DNA of 64,000 nucleotides from Brevipalpus yothersi. Its lineage: Eukaryota; Arthropoda; Arachnida; Trombidiformes; Tenuipalpidae. The position numbers and the translations under genes are program-made. The notes below the pieces were generated by a model. That model was not told the DNA's origin. It saw nothing but the letters and a program-made list of their open reading frames with translations, and did not search any database. The stretch is from assembly GCA_003956705.1 (NCBI GenBank), contig QZCP01000479.1, forward strand, positions 62,001-126,000, read 5' to 3'. How positions within the stretch are numbered: position 1 is the stretch's first letter; the number at the start of each line of letters is the position of its first letter. Below are positions 30,555 to 42,716 of this stretch, piece by piece.

Positions 30555-31369
30555 TCAGCAGATATCAGGGTTTGAAATTTGTTTTGTTATTCCACAAGAA
30601 GAAGGATAGACAGGCATTTCTTGTCCTTTTTCATCAATAAGGAAGAGACCCATCGGATGTTTGTCAATTGTTCCATTTGGGAGTAAAAATGCAAAACCGT
30701 GCAGTCTCTGTGGACAGAAATCAATTGAATTTGAAGAAAATCATATAAACAGAAAAAATCACTAACTTGTGTTCCATTTTGAGGTGGAGAATACACGGTG
30801 ACATATCCCATTTCAACCAATAAACTCTGGTAGACAGAAACAATCATCTTATCGATATTTATCTTGGCGTTTTTCATCTCATCAAGAAATTTTTTCGAGC
30901 GGCGATTAGCCTCCTCTTTGTCTTCAATTTTTGTTGCAATGAAGTGTTCAGTATAGCCAAATTTTACATACGCCTTGGTAGTATCAAGATTAGTAAAAAC
31001 CATAATGTTTCGATTCTGTAAAATAAATATGGAATACGATCGTAGGTATAGTTTTCCATGAACATGGAGCAAGATACAGACACTTTCACTTTTTGCATCA
31101 GGAGCCTTGATGAGTACGCCGACATAGTGTAAGAATCTACATGAACCTTCCCCAACCAGGACCACTTTCAGATTAGTGCCTTTTAAATCTGGCCTAAATA
31201 CAGGTATCCGAGCCAAAGTTTCGGCCATCGCGAATTCACTATAGTGATTATATCTCTTTTTGTCTTTTATCTTCTTGAGCACCATGCTGAAACCCTCAGA
31301 CTCATTGCTACTGTGGAAATTGATTATCAAAACAGTCATCAAAAGAATCCATTTGATATACTCTTTCAT
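30555..31369 (-). CDS. Secreted protein family B, copy 1 (two exons, intact)
   Basis: Start is the ATG at 31369, opening the signal peptide MKEYIKWILLMTVLIINF; an upstream in-frame GTG at 31396 is not a likely start. Exon 1 is 31369-30767 and exon 2 is 30707-30555, separated by a 59-bp intron (donor GTTAGT, acceptor CCACAG), in phase 0. Total 251 codons before TGA. The mature protein has a GEGSCRFLHYVGVL motif, a second Cys in VCILLHVHGK, and in exon 2 a Cys plus a terminal DIC. I do not recognise the family. The segment order vaguely recalls a cystatin-like fold, but no diagnostic motif supports that. A TATTTAAA box sits 129 bp upstream, at the same distance in the other copies. Confidence 0.72.
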
Positions 31370-31490
31370 ATTGGAGGATTTTAATCTAACAAACACTCAG
31401 TTAAATCGAAATTGGTCGAATTGAAAACTGTTAGTTGTGTCTAGTTGTTAACATACAAATCAAGAGGCACAAAAATCGCGATCAGGAGCC

Positions 31491-31498
31491 TTTAAATA
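31491..31498 (-). promoter_or_regulatory. Conserved TATA box of family B copy 1
   Basis: TATTTAAA on the minus strand, 129 bp upstream of the ATG. The same box at the same distance is present upstream of copies 3 and 4. Confidence 0.65.
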
Positions 31499-31802
31499 CC
31501 ACTTTTCGAAAGATATTAATTTCATGATGATTCCTTTTCCCTCAGAATCGAGAGTATTTAGCTGAATAAACATGACGTCTATTGCGATGTTTAATATCTC
31601 AGATTTCTTGGTAGTACACAAATAACAAGCCTACACTCCACATCAACTTTTTCGTCATTGAAAATATGTAATTCCATACTGAACTTTCACATTAAATTGT
31701 AAGAAATTTAGGTATTGATCATCAAAATGTTCAATCCCAAAGAACTTGGGTTACTGAATCTCCAAGGAACATTTGAGTTACTATGAATTCTTCCTAAGAT
31801 TG

Positions 31803-32210
31803 TCAGCAGACATCAACGGGTTGCATTTTACTCTTTATATCACAGGAATCTGGATAGATAGGGATTTCGTGTCCTTTTTCATCAATAAGGAAGAGACTCA
31901 TCGGATGTTTGTCAATTGTTCCATTTAGGTATAAAACGGCTAAACCGTGCAGTTTCTGTGAATAGGAATCAATTCAATTTTAAGAACAGTCATATGAACA
32001 GATGAGATCACTAACTCTTGTTCCATTTTGACAAAAACAGTAACAAATCTCCTCTCCGTTAATAGACCCTCGGAAACAGAAATGATCATTTTATCGACAT
32101 TTATCTTGGCGTTTCTCATCTCATCAAGAAATTTTTTCGAGCGGCGATTAGCCTCCTCTTTGTCTTCAATTTTTGTTGAAATAATATAGTCAGCATCAAT
32201 ATAGCCAAAT
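31803..32210 (-). pseudogene. Family B copy 2, truncated
   Basis: Exon 2 (31955-31803) is complete and reads KLHGLAVLYLNGTID to a terminal DVC and TGA. Of exon 1 only the last ~190 bp survive (to about 32206), and a small deletion removes the codons before QNGTR, shifting frame. At 32206-32210 homology to family B stops abruptly and sequence of the PLA2 exon-5 block begins. CAAAT is shared by both parental sequences at the join, suggesting a microhomology breakpoint. No start or signal peptide remains. Confidence 0.75.
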
Positions 32211-32387
32211 TTGGTGTTTGTGAGAGGTGAGATGATTTGAATACATCTATGAACAATTTTATGACCAGATATGCTAAATTTTCATGCTCATATACATATA
32301 TATGTACATTCATTTACAAGTGAGTTTGATTTAAAAATGGCTCCAAAATGATTAATTGAATTTATCCTTTATTGTTTATTGATACAG

Positions 32388-32550
32388 ATTTCAGGTCCGT
32401 TTGCGATTAGCAAATACTGGTTCATTAAATCTTGTTGGTCGAGTTTTCTTCAATATAGTTCAGACCGAATGTTCCACCTTGAAGACTGAGAAAATATGCA
32501 AAAAAAGATCTTGGTGGGGAAACTGTATCAAAAAAGGCAGAGTGAAGTGA
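32388..32550 (+). pseudogene. Orphan copy of PLA2 last exon (copy 2)
   Basis: Acceptor ATACAG then a frame matching PLA2 exon 5 (LANTGSLNLVGRVFFN, KKRSWWGNC). Compared with the real exon at 23812 it has lost the conserved Cys in FRACL (here FQVRL) and gains an early TGA at 32548 from an Arg codon, removing about nine residues. No exons 1 to 4 accompany it. Use as a distant alternative terminal exon is conceivable but unlikely. Confidence 0.75.
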
Positions 32551-32979
32551 GCCCATTTGCGAGATGGCCTTCTCTATTGAGGATTCATTTCAAGTTTCAA
32601 AAGCGATGAATTGTCATGAGACCTGAGAATATAAGTTATCTCACTCAACAAATTGATCTCATATTAGAGATTTTAGCAGCACGTCGATAGTATCGAATGA
32701 TATTTTGTTTCACAAAAAGAATGACATGAATAATGATAATGGCCTAATTGACTTTGACACTTGATTAAATGTATTTAAGTTTGGAATGTATTTACATTTG
32801 AGTTTGTCTGATAATTCGATATGGTTACAGTTCAATGCTTGAAAAGAAATTGTTTGAATATTTGAGCGAAAAAATAACAAGACTATGAAAGAATNNNNNN
32901 NNNNNNNNNNNNNNNNNNNGAGGATCTTAATTCTCAGAGCATATGCCAACGGAGGAGAAGAGCAGCATCCGCTGTTTGT

Positions 32980-33028
<49 letters not shown>

Positions 33029-33626
33029 ATAAGAACGGAGATCAATCAGAGATTGGAATGGAAATTATATCATAACATTGAGCGAATAAAACACTCACCT
33101 TGAACGATGTGTTTTTGGGACTTTTATAGCCATTACTTCCGTAATTCACTGTGATGCTGAGGAATTTCCGTGACCATTTGAGCACTAATTGTTGATTCAC
33201 CCATGAATGCTTTAGTATAAACATTGAACAAATCATTGAGCTTTGAGGTGATTGCTTATGGTGTCCAAATCATTTGTAAATTTTCATTGTGATCGGTTTT
33301 CGTCCTCATAAAGAACGTGAAATAAGAAGATAAACAATTTGAGAATGAGAAGAAAATGATGAAGGCGATTCTTATTACTATCAGTTCCCTCACTGCTTCA
33401 CCTTTAGTGTATCGAAAGGAAAGGAGAGAGGACAAATTTTTTCCCTCCACTCTCTATCTTTGGAGTGTTAATATCGGATGCTGGGATCGATGGTGTTTTT
33501 TCCAAAGAAAATTATCGTATCATCAAATTTGTCTTCTCTCTCTCAACCTTCCACCTTCGAATTTTAAAAAACAAATGCAACAATCACAAGAAAAATGGAG
33601 ATACAATGTGTTGATGTGAATGAGGT

Positions 33627-33663
<37 letters not shown>

Positions 33664-34901
33664 AAAGATAATGAAGGTTGAAGAGAAATGAGAAGAAATG
33701 GTAATGAATCGCAAGAGAGGTAAACTTCATTACATACTGGAGCTGGATGTAGAAAATTACGAGCTAAAATAAGGGAAAGCTATTCACCTAACCAATAACT
33801 TAAGCACTGACAAGTTGTGAGAATCAATGATTTCACCTGAATTTAATTGCACCAACTTCCGTTTCAACTATCAGAACCTTCTCTGTGGAGATCAAACTTG
33901 TCTTGACAATCAATGTAAAATCTAGTAGAGAACAACCTCAGATGCATAACACTACTCAAACCTCACTTGCCTATTTCAAAGCTTACCGAGCAATTGATTC
34001 ATCATTAAGACGCTGATTATCTTGAGTCTCGAGTCTGCAAGCTCTCAGGTCTTCGCTACCAAAGTTCTCAAGCAGGCAAAAGTTTTCTCCAGGAGCTGCT
34101 ATTTTTCAGCATCGAAATCTCAACACTAGTTAGGTGTATATTTTATGCTCATTGGGCATCATTTTCTTGACACCGATTTTTGTGTGATCAGGTTAGAATG
34201 CTATGAACTTCAAAGCTGACTCTCAATCAAAGTCTTCCACTTAATTGAGCCATCTATTTGATGAGTAATCTCAGGAAGAAATAGAATTCATCTTGTATGA
34301 AAATGGATAGAAATTGAAGCTTATTCAGGCAGAGAGCTAGCTCAAAGCATCTGCATGATACAGTTCAAGCGACTCATCCAAAGAGTAGGATTTTTTGTGA
34401 TTGATTAGCAGAAGAGAAATACCCACAAATTTGTGTGAGAAAGCTATTAACTCGACTATCAATTAGAAATTCAGACGCTTCTCAGTATTTTCAGATAAAC
34501 ATGTAGGCACATCTCTCACCGATAGCTTTTGAAAACATGGGATCTATACTTTCTTATGGATAAAATTGATTTTCACTTTTCAGCGATCACAGAAATCAGA
34601 TCAGATATAATCATGCGATAAATACTCCACTTCGATCCAGGCTTTGACTCATGGTTGTACTTATCAATATTAGAAAAATCATACTACGGTTATTATTCGT
34701 CTGATTGTTGATCGGAATTCATTTTGATAGAAGAGACTGTAATAATAAGTGGAGAGAAGAGAGAGAGAGCATTTTCAGAAAATCTTGGATAACATGACAC
34801 TCTCAAAAAACTTTTGGATAAATTTCGCTATTTTTACATGGAACTTGTGTCGTTAGATCATGAAGAAACATTTGTGTTAGCATAAATTCTCTCTGAGATT
34901 T
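32551..34901. other. Duplicated block P2 and partial family A flank, no gene
   Basis: Up to about 33830 this follows block P1 without its MITE, with an assembly gap and a (TC)n tract at 32984-33025. From about 34190 to 34490 it resembles the family A upstream flank (compare 28940 and 38400) but without the gene itself. From 34500 it is the family B 3' flank. Confidence 0.6.
32895..32919. other. Assembly gap (25 N)
   Basis: A run of 25 undetermined bases just before a TC microsatellite. Single N bases also occur at 42645, at the start of the paralogous TC tract, and at 46081. Confidence 0.99.
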
Positions 34902-35723
34902 TCAGCAGATATCTTGCTGAAATCGTATTTGTTCTCTTATATCGCAAGAAGAGGGATAGACAGGTACTTCGATCCCTTCTTTAACAAAAAAAGAGATATA
35001 AGTTGGTCGTTTGTCAATTGTTCCATTTGAGAATAAGAAGCTGGCACCGTGTAGTCTCTGTAGATAGAAATCAATTCAGTTTAAAAAACACTCATATAAA
35101 CAGATGGGATCACTAACTTTTGTTCCATTTCGACTGGGGGCATAGACAGTAACGAATCTCCTTTCCGTAACTAGACCCTTGGAAACGGAAACAATCATTT
35201 TATCGACATTTATCGTGGCATTTCTCATCTCATCAAGAAACTTTTTCGAAAGGCGATTAGCCTCCTCTTTGTCTTCAATCTCTATTGAAATCAGGAAGTT
35301 CATATAGCTAAATTTTACATACGCCTTGGTAGTATCAAGATTAGTAAAAACCATAATGTTTCGATCCTGTAAGATAAATATAGAATATGATCGTAGGTAT
35401 AGTTTTCCATGAATATGGAGCAAAATACAGACACTTTCCCTTTTTGCATCAGGAGCCTTGATGAGTACGCCGACATAGTGTAAGAATCTACATGAACCTT
35501 CTCCAACCAGAGCCACTTTCAGATTAGTCCCTTTTAAATCAGACCTCCTTACAGGTATCTGAGCCAAAGTTTCGTTCATTGCGAATTGACTATAATGATC
35601 ATATCTCTTTTTGTCTTTTATCTTCTTGAGCTTAATGCTAAAAATATCTTCTGACCCATTGCTATTGCAGAAATTGATTATCAAAACAGTCATCAAAAGA
35701 ATCCATTTGATATACTCTTTCAT
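34902..35723 (-). CDS. Secreted protein family B, copy 3 (two exons, intact)
   Basis: Exon 1 is 35723-35118 (202 codons) and exon 2 is 35057-34902 (51 codons plus TGA), with the same phase-0 intron and GTTAGT donor as copy 1. The protein starts MKEYIKWILLMTVLIINF, again a clear signal peptide, and keeps GEGSCRFLHYVGVL, the VCILLHIHGK cysteine and the terminal DIC. Exon 2 is the most divergent part (GASFLFSNGTIDKRP, then IEVPVYPSSC). It is intact and probably functional, function unknown. TATTTAAA lies 129 bp upstream. Confidence 0.72.
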
Positions 35724-37323
35724 ATTGGAGGATTTTAATCTGAAAAACCCTCAGTTAAATCGAAATTGGTCGAATTGAAGACTGTTAGTTGTGTCTAGTT
35801 GTTAACATACAAATCAAGAGGCACAAAAATCGCGATCAGGAGCCTTTAAATACCACTTTTCGAAAGATATTAATTTCATGATGATTCCTTTTCCCTCAGA
35901 ATCGAGAGTATTTAGCTGAATAAACATGACGTCTATTGCGATGTTTAATATCTCAGATTTCTTGATAGTACACAAATAACAAGCCTACACTCCACATCAA
36001 CTTTTTCGTCATTAAAAATATGTAATTCCATCCTGAACTTTCACATTAACTTCTAGAAAATTTATGCATCGATCATCAAAATGTTCAATCAAAAAGTGTG
36101 ATTATCGAAATAATCCATCAGAAATCATAAGTGGAGCGTGAAAGAATGTCCTCTCCACTCTGACCCCTTACTCAATTGCAGTAGTCTTTGAATTTGATAC
36201 AGGAGCAATTAGAACGAAATGAAGGAAGAGAGAGAATGAGGATTCATTTCAAAAATCAAACCAGGAGAGACAACCTATCATAAACTATGAGAAGATTAGT
36301 GATCTCGTCCAGGAAATTGATTCCATACTAGAGATTCACCAGTACATCAGCAGCATCAAGTGATATTTTGATTCGCCAACAGAATGACATGATACTGAAT
36401 CTCATTTTAAGTCATTTTTCCTAGAGATACATTGGAACATCTCTTCATTTGTATATTTCCGAAATGTTATGCTATGTTTTCGGGATTAGCTTAATTTTCT
36501 TAGATCTTAATCAGTAACATCCAAGAGCACCATAAATGTAGCCTCATAATTTTTTAGCTTCACAAAACATCAGTGGAAATGAGGTTAATCCTTACTTTTA
36601 GATTTTTGGGTCATACATGGGCGTCTTTCTTGCTTGATAGTGATTGTAATTGGTGGCCGAATCGAGGATCAATCAAGGGAGAACACAGAGAACAATATAT
36701 CACACTTGAAACTGTCCATTATCAATTTCCAACATCTCAAATCACAACGATTTTTCCACTACATTGAACTGTTGTTGAGGGTCCATATGGAACACATTTT
36801 CAAGAGATGCAACTACAAGCAAGATGAAGGTCCAGAATCACTTGTTTTCAGCACAAAAATTATTGTTCCCATTCCATGACAAAGTTGATCACTTGAAACT
36901 CTATTATATTACACAGACAAGTTGATAGTTCATGGAGGAAGAGGAATAAGAAGCAATGATTTTCCACCATTAGATGGTTGAGGAAGATTTTCAAGTGTTG
37001 AAATTCTTCTTCTTTCGAGTATTGAAGATGCGTGAACACCAATGAAAAGAATTCCATTCTTCATCCTAGTCTCGGAATGAATTCTCTTCATCTTTCTTAT
37101 GAATCGATTACTTTCTCAAATTATCATCTTACTCCATAAAGAAAAGGGCCATTTTTTCATATTCAAATTCGTCAACTATTTTTTTAATTGCAATTTTAGC
37201 TAATCAATCTTGCTTTGATTGAGATTACAATAAAATTGTAAGGCTAAAAAGAGGTTAGGACTTGGGCATCAATATAATTTGAGGAGAAAAATTTTTTTTC
37301 ATCCGTGGAACGAGGATCATGCA
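35724..37323. other. Intergenic, duplicated flanks of B and A genes
   Basis: Family B upstream flank to about 36120, a short unique part, then block A2 from about 36390, which repeats 26900 onward. The plus-strand frame at 36573 also occurs at 27087 but other frames are equally open, so I do not call a gene. Confidence 0.6.
35845..35852 (-). promoter_or_regulatory. Conserved TATA box of family B copy 3
   Basis: TATTTAAA on the minus strand, 129 bp from the ATG, identical in placement to copies 1 and 4. Confidence 0.65.
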
Positions 37324-38279
37324 TTATCCTCTCTTTATGGGAAAAGGGTTGGTTTGATAATCTACCAAACACAGTTTATCTTTCCACTTGTCATCCCGCA
37401 TTAATTGTATCGGGTATTTTGGTAGTTTCGTGATCATGCCGTTGCTGCCACTTCTATTTATAGAATGATTAAAAAATTATTTAGACAAAATAAAACATAC
37501 CTTCAATCGATTGCTTACCCTAAAAATACCGTAACGTGTTTCCAGAATGCACTCTCCCAAAGATGATCTTCTGCAGTATCAGATAGTCCAGTAAAGATGT
37601 GAACCAATTTTTCCTCATTCTTGAGATAGATAGCCTCTTTCAGGTTGGATTCCGAATAGCCATCATAGCTGAACATTTGCCACACTGGTGAATAGTTTAG
37701 TTGTCTGCTGAATTTGTCTACGGATTCGGTGGGTTTTCCATCCCAAATTCCAAGATCTACTTTACCATCAATCATTCTTATCAATGTTTTGTTCTTGGTG
37801 AATGGTTCGAGGTGTATGATCTGCTCCTTCTTTTCGACCAGGATCACGATGCCAAACTTTCGTCGAGACAATCTGACAACTGGTAACAGTAGGTCCGCTA
37901 ACTTCATAACCGCATCTGTTTGACTAGTTGAATCTGCTCCATCCAGTTCGAGTTCCAAAATCAGAAGTAGAAAGTTTTCCATAAACTTGCTGGAACTTGG
38001 ATTCACTCGATCTTCCAAGGCTTCAATATAAGAGCCAATCTCTTCATCTCCGATCATGAGAGGAGTACCATCTTTCCCGAAGGAAACAGTATTCAACAGT
38101 CCATTATCACCGTCGAGGAAACCTTTCCGGAGCGTGTTGATAGTCGGTTTTTTTAGAATAACGTAAAAAGGTCTCCGATACGCAGTGTCCGGATTTGGGT
38201 ATAGGCTGCATGGGTTAGGGTTACGGTTCTCCCCATGAACAAAACTGAAGATCAAAAAGAACACGATAGAAAAATACAT
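37324..38279 (-). CDS. Secreted protein family A, copy 2 (two exons, intact)
   Basis: The ATG at 38279 opens the signal peptide MYFSIVFFLIFSFVHG. Exon 1 is 38279-37519 and exon 2 is 37453-37324, with the same phase-2 intron (GTAAGC donor, ATAG acceptor) and the same exon 2 length (130 bp) as copy 1; 296 codons in all. The two cysteines (NPCSLYPN and LCLVDYQ) are kept, and the C-terminus TNPFPIKRG is identical to copy 1. As in copy 1, the donor contains an in-frame TAA so an unspliced message would end at ...FLG. Family and function unrecognised. Confidence 0.72.
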
Positions 38280-40347
38280 TTTGGATGTATTCTTGTTGAT
38301 ATAAGTTTTAACAGAAAGAAATTAGACTGTAGATTTCTAGATTAAGAATGAGGACTGGTATTGGAATTTCAAATGATTATGTTTTCATTCTGTATCCTCA
38401 ATTTAAACCAGAAGCTAGGGAGCATCAAAGCTTACTCGCACTCAATGTCTCCCACTTAACTGAGTATTCTATTTGATGAATAATCTCAGGAAAAAATAGG
38501 AATCATCTCTTATGAATATTGATAAGAATTGAAGCTTATTCAGTCAGAGAGCTAGCTGAAAGCATCTGCATGATACAATGTAAGTGACTCATTCAAAGGG
38601 AATGTGATTGATTAGCAGAAGAGAAATACGCACAAATTGGTCTGAGAAAGCTATTAACTCGACTATTAATTATAAATCCAGGCGTTTCTGAGTATTATTA
38701 GAGAAATATGAAGATTATTACCGATGACTACATTGTCTGGCCGACTTATTTTCTATTATCAGCTCCAAAATTGAACCAATAAAATTAGCTGTGAGAAAAT
38801 TTTCAGACTTTCTTCGAGTAGACACAATGAGTGAAAAGAAAATTTCCAAGACATATACACTTATGATTTTTCAGCCCATGAAATCATTTCATCGCTAATT
38901 TTCACCATCAAATTCTACATTTCTGAGCAGTTATCTTACCGCTAGAAAAAAGCCTTATCTTAGAGCTAACGAATGATTAAGTGGGAATATTCAAGGACAA
39001 GGCAATGACCTCTGGTCAAACATGATGCAAAAAAACAATACCATCGAGAAATACTCTAGCTAGTCAGCAATGATCCAACTGGTTACCGGAAAATTTAAAT
39101 GGAGGGAAATATGAGACCTCGGTACAACAGATTAACGGTAAAGGGAAGTTTCATTTGTATAATTCTCAATCTTTTATTAGAATCGCCTTTGATCCATTTG
39201 GATTTAATATGAGACAAAAGTCACTGATAAAATTTCTAGAACAAGAGAGAAAGAGGGAAACGCGCTTCATGCTATCCAGTAGGTAGACATCGGGAAGTGC
39301 TCCAATATAGACACATCTCCAAATCTACTCTGATCTAATTTGCCCATCGTATGACGGGTCCTATCGACTCGTAATAATTCAATCGAGCCGGATGAACTAT
39401 CAAAACATCTCATATACTGCTTCTCATACTGTGAGTAAGAATCAGCTAGTGAAGGGATCGTTCTGGGAGCAAGGGTTGAAGTTAATGTACTTGTTCGTGA
39501 ATGTCATCTTTAAACGCAAATTGACATTCTTGATGACATACAGAAATTTTATTTTCAATGAATGTAAGTCTATCTGATACAGTCTTCATCATATTCAGGT
39601 ATGACTCAAGCGAGATTAGCTCTGAGGTGAAATCAGCAATATGCTGGAACATACGATAATAATCATTGTTTCACAACTGAAGCAATGAATCTGAAAATTT
39701 GAGTTACCCTTCCAGTCAAGAGTACTGTGAGTTAGTTTTTTGACCTCTCTTTATCATATTTCCAATAATAATCACGGGTATTCCCTTCCATTTTTCAAAC
39801 CTTTTGGAGAAATTTCTCATCAGTTTTCAAAACTGTAATGAATTGCTATGGGTGATCAAAGCAGAATGTATGTGTCCGAGAAAACATACACTCTAGAGAA
39901 TTTTATTCATACTTTTTCCAAGCTCATTCTAGTACATCTCTCACAAATTGCGTTTGAAAATGTGGAATCCATTTTTTTCCATCGAAAAAATTGATTTCTC
40001 CTTCTAGCGATAACGGAAATCAGATCAGATACAATCTTGCAATAAATACTTCGCTTCCATCTAGGCTTCAAATCAATATTAGAAAAATCGGGCTACAGAA
40101 GTTCTTCTGTCAGTTGATCGGAATTCCCCTTGATAGAAGAAACTGTAATGATAATCAGGAAAGAGAGAGCAAAACCCCTCCGAGAAGTATCGGATCAATT
40201 TTTACTTAAATTTCTAAAACCATTTTTGGAAAATTTTGGATTACATAATTCTCAAATATTTTGATGAACTTTGCCATCTTTCCATGGACTTTGTGTCATT
40301 GAATTATAACGAAACATTTGAGTTACTATGAATTCTTCCTAAGATTG
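38280..40347. other. Intergenic, duplicated flanks
   Basis: Repeats 28812-29990 up to about 39480; then a short unique stretch and the family B downstream flank from about 39960. No gene seen. Confidence 0.6.
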
Positions 40348-41165
40348 TCAGCAGACATCAATGGGTCGCATTTTACTCTTTATATCACAGGAAACTGGAT
40401 AGATAGGGATTTCGCGTCCTTTTTCATCAAATTGGGAGAGACCCATCGGATGTTTGTCAATTGTTCCATTTAGGTATAAAACGGCTAAACCGTGCAGTTT
40501 CTGTGAATAGGAATCAATTCAATTTTAAGAATAGTCATATAAACAGATGAGATCACTAACTCTTGTTCCATTTTGACTGGGGGCAAAAACAGTAACAAAT
40601 CTCCTCTCCGTTAATAGACCCTCGGAAACAGAAACGATCATTTTATCGACATTTATCTTGGCGTTTCTCATCTCATCAAGAAATTTTTTCGAGCGGCGAT
40701 TAGCCTCCTCTTTGTCTTCAATTTTTGTTGAAATAATATAGTCATCATCAATATAGCCAAATATTACAGTCGCCTTGGTAGTATCAAGATTAGTAAAAAC
40801 CATTATGTTTCGATCCTATGAAAAGAATATGATAGTAGGTATAGTTTTCCATTAGAAAGGAGCACGATACGGACCCTTTCGTCTTTTTCATCAGGAGCCT
40901 TGATGAGTACGCCGACATAGTGCAAGAATCTACAAGAACCTTCCCCAACCAGGACCACTTTCAGATTAGTGCCTTTTAAATCTGGCCTAAATACAGGTAT
41001 CCGAGGCAAAGTTTCGGCAATCGCGAATTCACTATAGTGATTATATCTCTTTTTGTCTTTTATCTTCTTGAGCGTAATGCCAAAAACATTGTCTGACCCA
41101 TTGCTATTGCAGAAATTGATTATCAAAACAGTCATCAAAAGAATCCATTTGATATACTCTTTCAT
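40348..41165 (-). pseudogene. Family B copy 4, frameshifted
   Basis: The ATG at 41165, signal peptide and GEGSCRFLHYVGVL are intact, and exon 2 (40500-40348) is complete (KLHGLAVLYLNGTID to a terminal DVC). Compared with copy 1, seven bases are missing near 40820-40840, so the frame from the start ends with ...SFHRIET and the downstream part reads in another frame from 40803. The shortened segment ends in TTTTCATAG, which looks like a splice acceptor, but I found no donor that restores phase. Probably a recent pseudogene; an assembly error cannot be excluded. Confidence 0.65.
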
Positions 41166-42131
41166 ATTGGAGGATTTTAATCTAAAAAACACTCAGTTAA
41201 ATCGAAATTGGTCGAATTGAAAACTGTTAGTTGTGTCTAGTTGTTAACATACAAATCAAGAGGCATAAAAATCGCGATCAGGAGCCTTTAAATACCACTT
41301 TTCGACAGATATTAATTTCATGATGAAACCTTTTCCCTCAGAATCGAGAGTATTTAGCTGAATAAACATGACGTCTATTGCGATGTTTAATATCTCAGAT
41401 TTCTTGGTAGTACACAAATAACAAGCCTACACTCCACATCAACTTTTTCGTCATTGAAAATATGTAATTCCATACTGAACTTTCACATTAAATTGTAAGA
41501 AATTTAGGTATTGATCATCAAAATGTTCAATCAAAAAGTGTGATTATCGAAATAATCCATCAGAAATCATTTTTTGATGTACCTTCTTGCTGAAACAGAA
41601 ATTGATCTATCATACTTTGTCGATCATATCCATAAAAATTTAAATATGTCAATGGAAAATTCTTTGGAAATTCTCAGTAGGGCCATCTAAAGCTCAATGA
41701 ATCGAATAAAAATGCCTAACACTCATTGTCAAATGAATATACAGCTTCGGGCTATAGAATCGGGCTGTTCCAATGAGCTAATCACAGGAATCTTGCCAAG
41801 AAATCATAGCATAAATTCTCAATCGTGAATGAAGTGATTGAGAATGTGAACTGAATAGATCTTCGCAATTGAATTTTCCTAGACCTCAAACATTTCTCAC
41901 CAGCTCTCTGAGAAGGTGTCATAAAATTAGAGCAAATTTGGTGTATGTGAGAGGTGAGATGATTTGAATACATCTATGAACAATTTTATGACCAGATATG
42001 CTAAATTTCCATGCTCATATACATATACATATATACATATGTATATATGTACATTCATTTACAAGTGAGTTTGATTTAAAAATGGCTTCAAAATGATTAA
42101 TTGAATTTTTCTTTATTGTTTATTGATACAG
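41166..42131. other. Intergenic, family B upstream flank then PLA2 intron-4-like sequence
   Basis: TATTTAAA at 41287-41294 is the copy 4 TATA box, again 129 bp from its ATG. From about 41660 the sequence matches the end of PLA2 intron 4 (23464-23811). No gene. Confidence 0.6.
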
Positions 42132-42324
42132 ATTTCAGGTCCGTTTGTGATTAGCAAATACTAGTTCATTAAATCTTGTTGGTCGAGTGTTTTTCAATAT
42201 AGTTCAGACCAAATGTTTCACCTTAAAGACTGAAAAAGTATGCAAAAAAAGATCTTGGTGGGGAAACTGTATCAAAAAAGGCAGAGTGAAGAGAGCCCAT
42301 TTGCGACATGGCCTTCTCTATTGA
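42132..42324 (+). pseudogene. Orphan copy of PLA2 last exon (copy 3)
   Basis: Closely similar to exon 5 at 23812-24004 over its whole length, including VFFNIVQTKC and KKRSWWGNC, with the ATACAG acceptor kept. An early TGA (42148-42150) truncates it after five codons and the conserved N-terminal Cys codon is lost. Not functional as a terminal exon. Confidence 0.78.
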
Positions 42325-42645
42325 GGATTCATTTCAAGTTTCAAAAGTGATGAATTGTCATGAGACCTGAGAATATAAGTTATCTCACTCAACAAATTGA
42401 TTTCATATTGGAGATTTTAGCAGCACATTGATAGTATCGAATGATATTTTGTTTCACAAAAAGAATGACATGAATAATGATAATGATAATGGCCTAATTG
42501 ACTTTGACACTTGATTAAATGTATTTAAGTTTGGAATGTATTTACATTTGAGTTTGTCTGATAATTCGATATGGTTACAGTTCAATGCTTGAAAAGAAAT
42601 TGTTTGAATATTTGAGCGAAAAAATAACAAGACTAAGAAAGAACN

Positions 42646-42713
<68 letters not shown>
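42646..42713. repeat. (TC)n microsatellite
   Basis: About 34 TC units beginning right after an N base. The equivalent tracts are shorter in P1 (25018-25042) and P2 (32984-33025). Confidence 0.95.

Positions 42714-42716
<3 letters not shown>

Noticed and set aside
30555..41165. Family B as cystatin-like inhibitors
   Set aside because: The helix-then-strands order and size are suggestive, but the diagnostic cystatin motifs are not visible, so no function is assigned.
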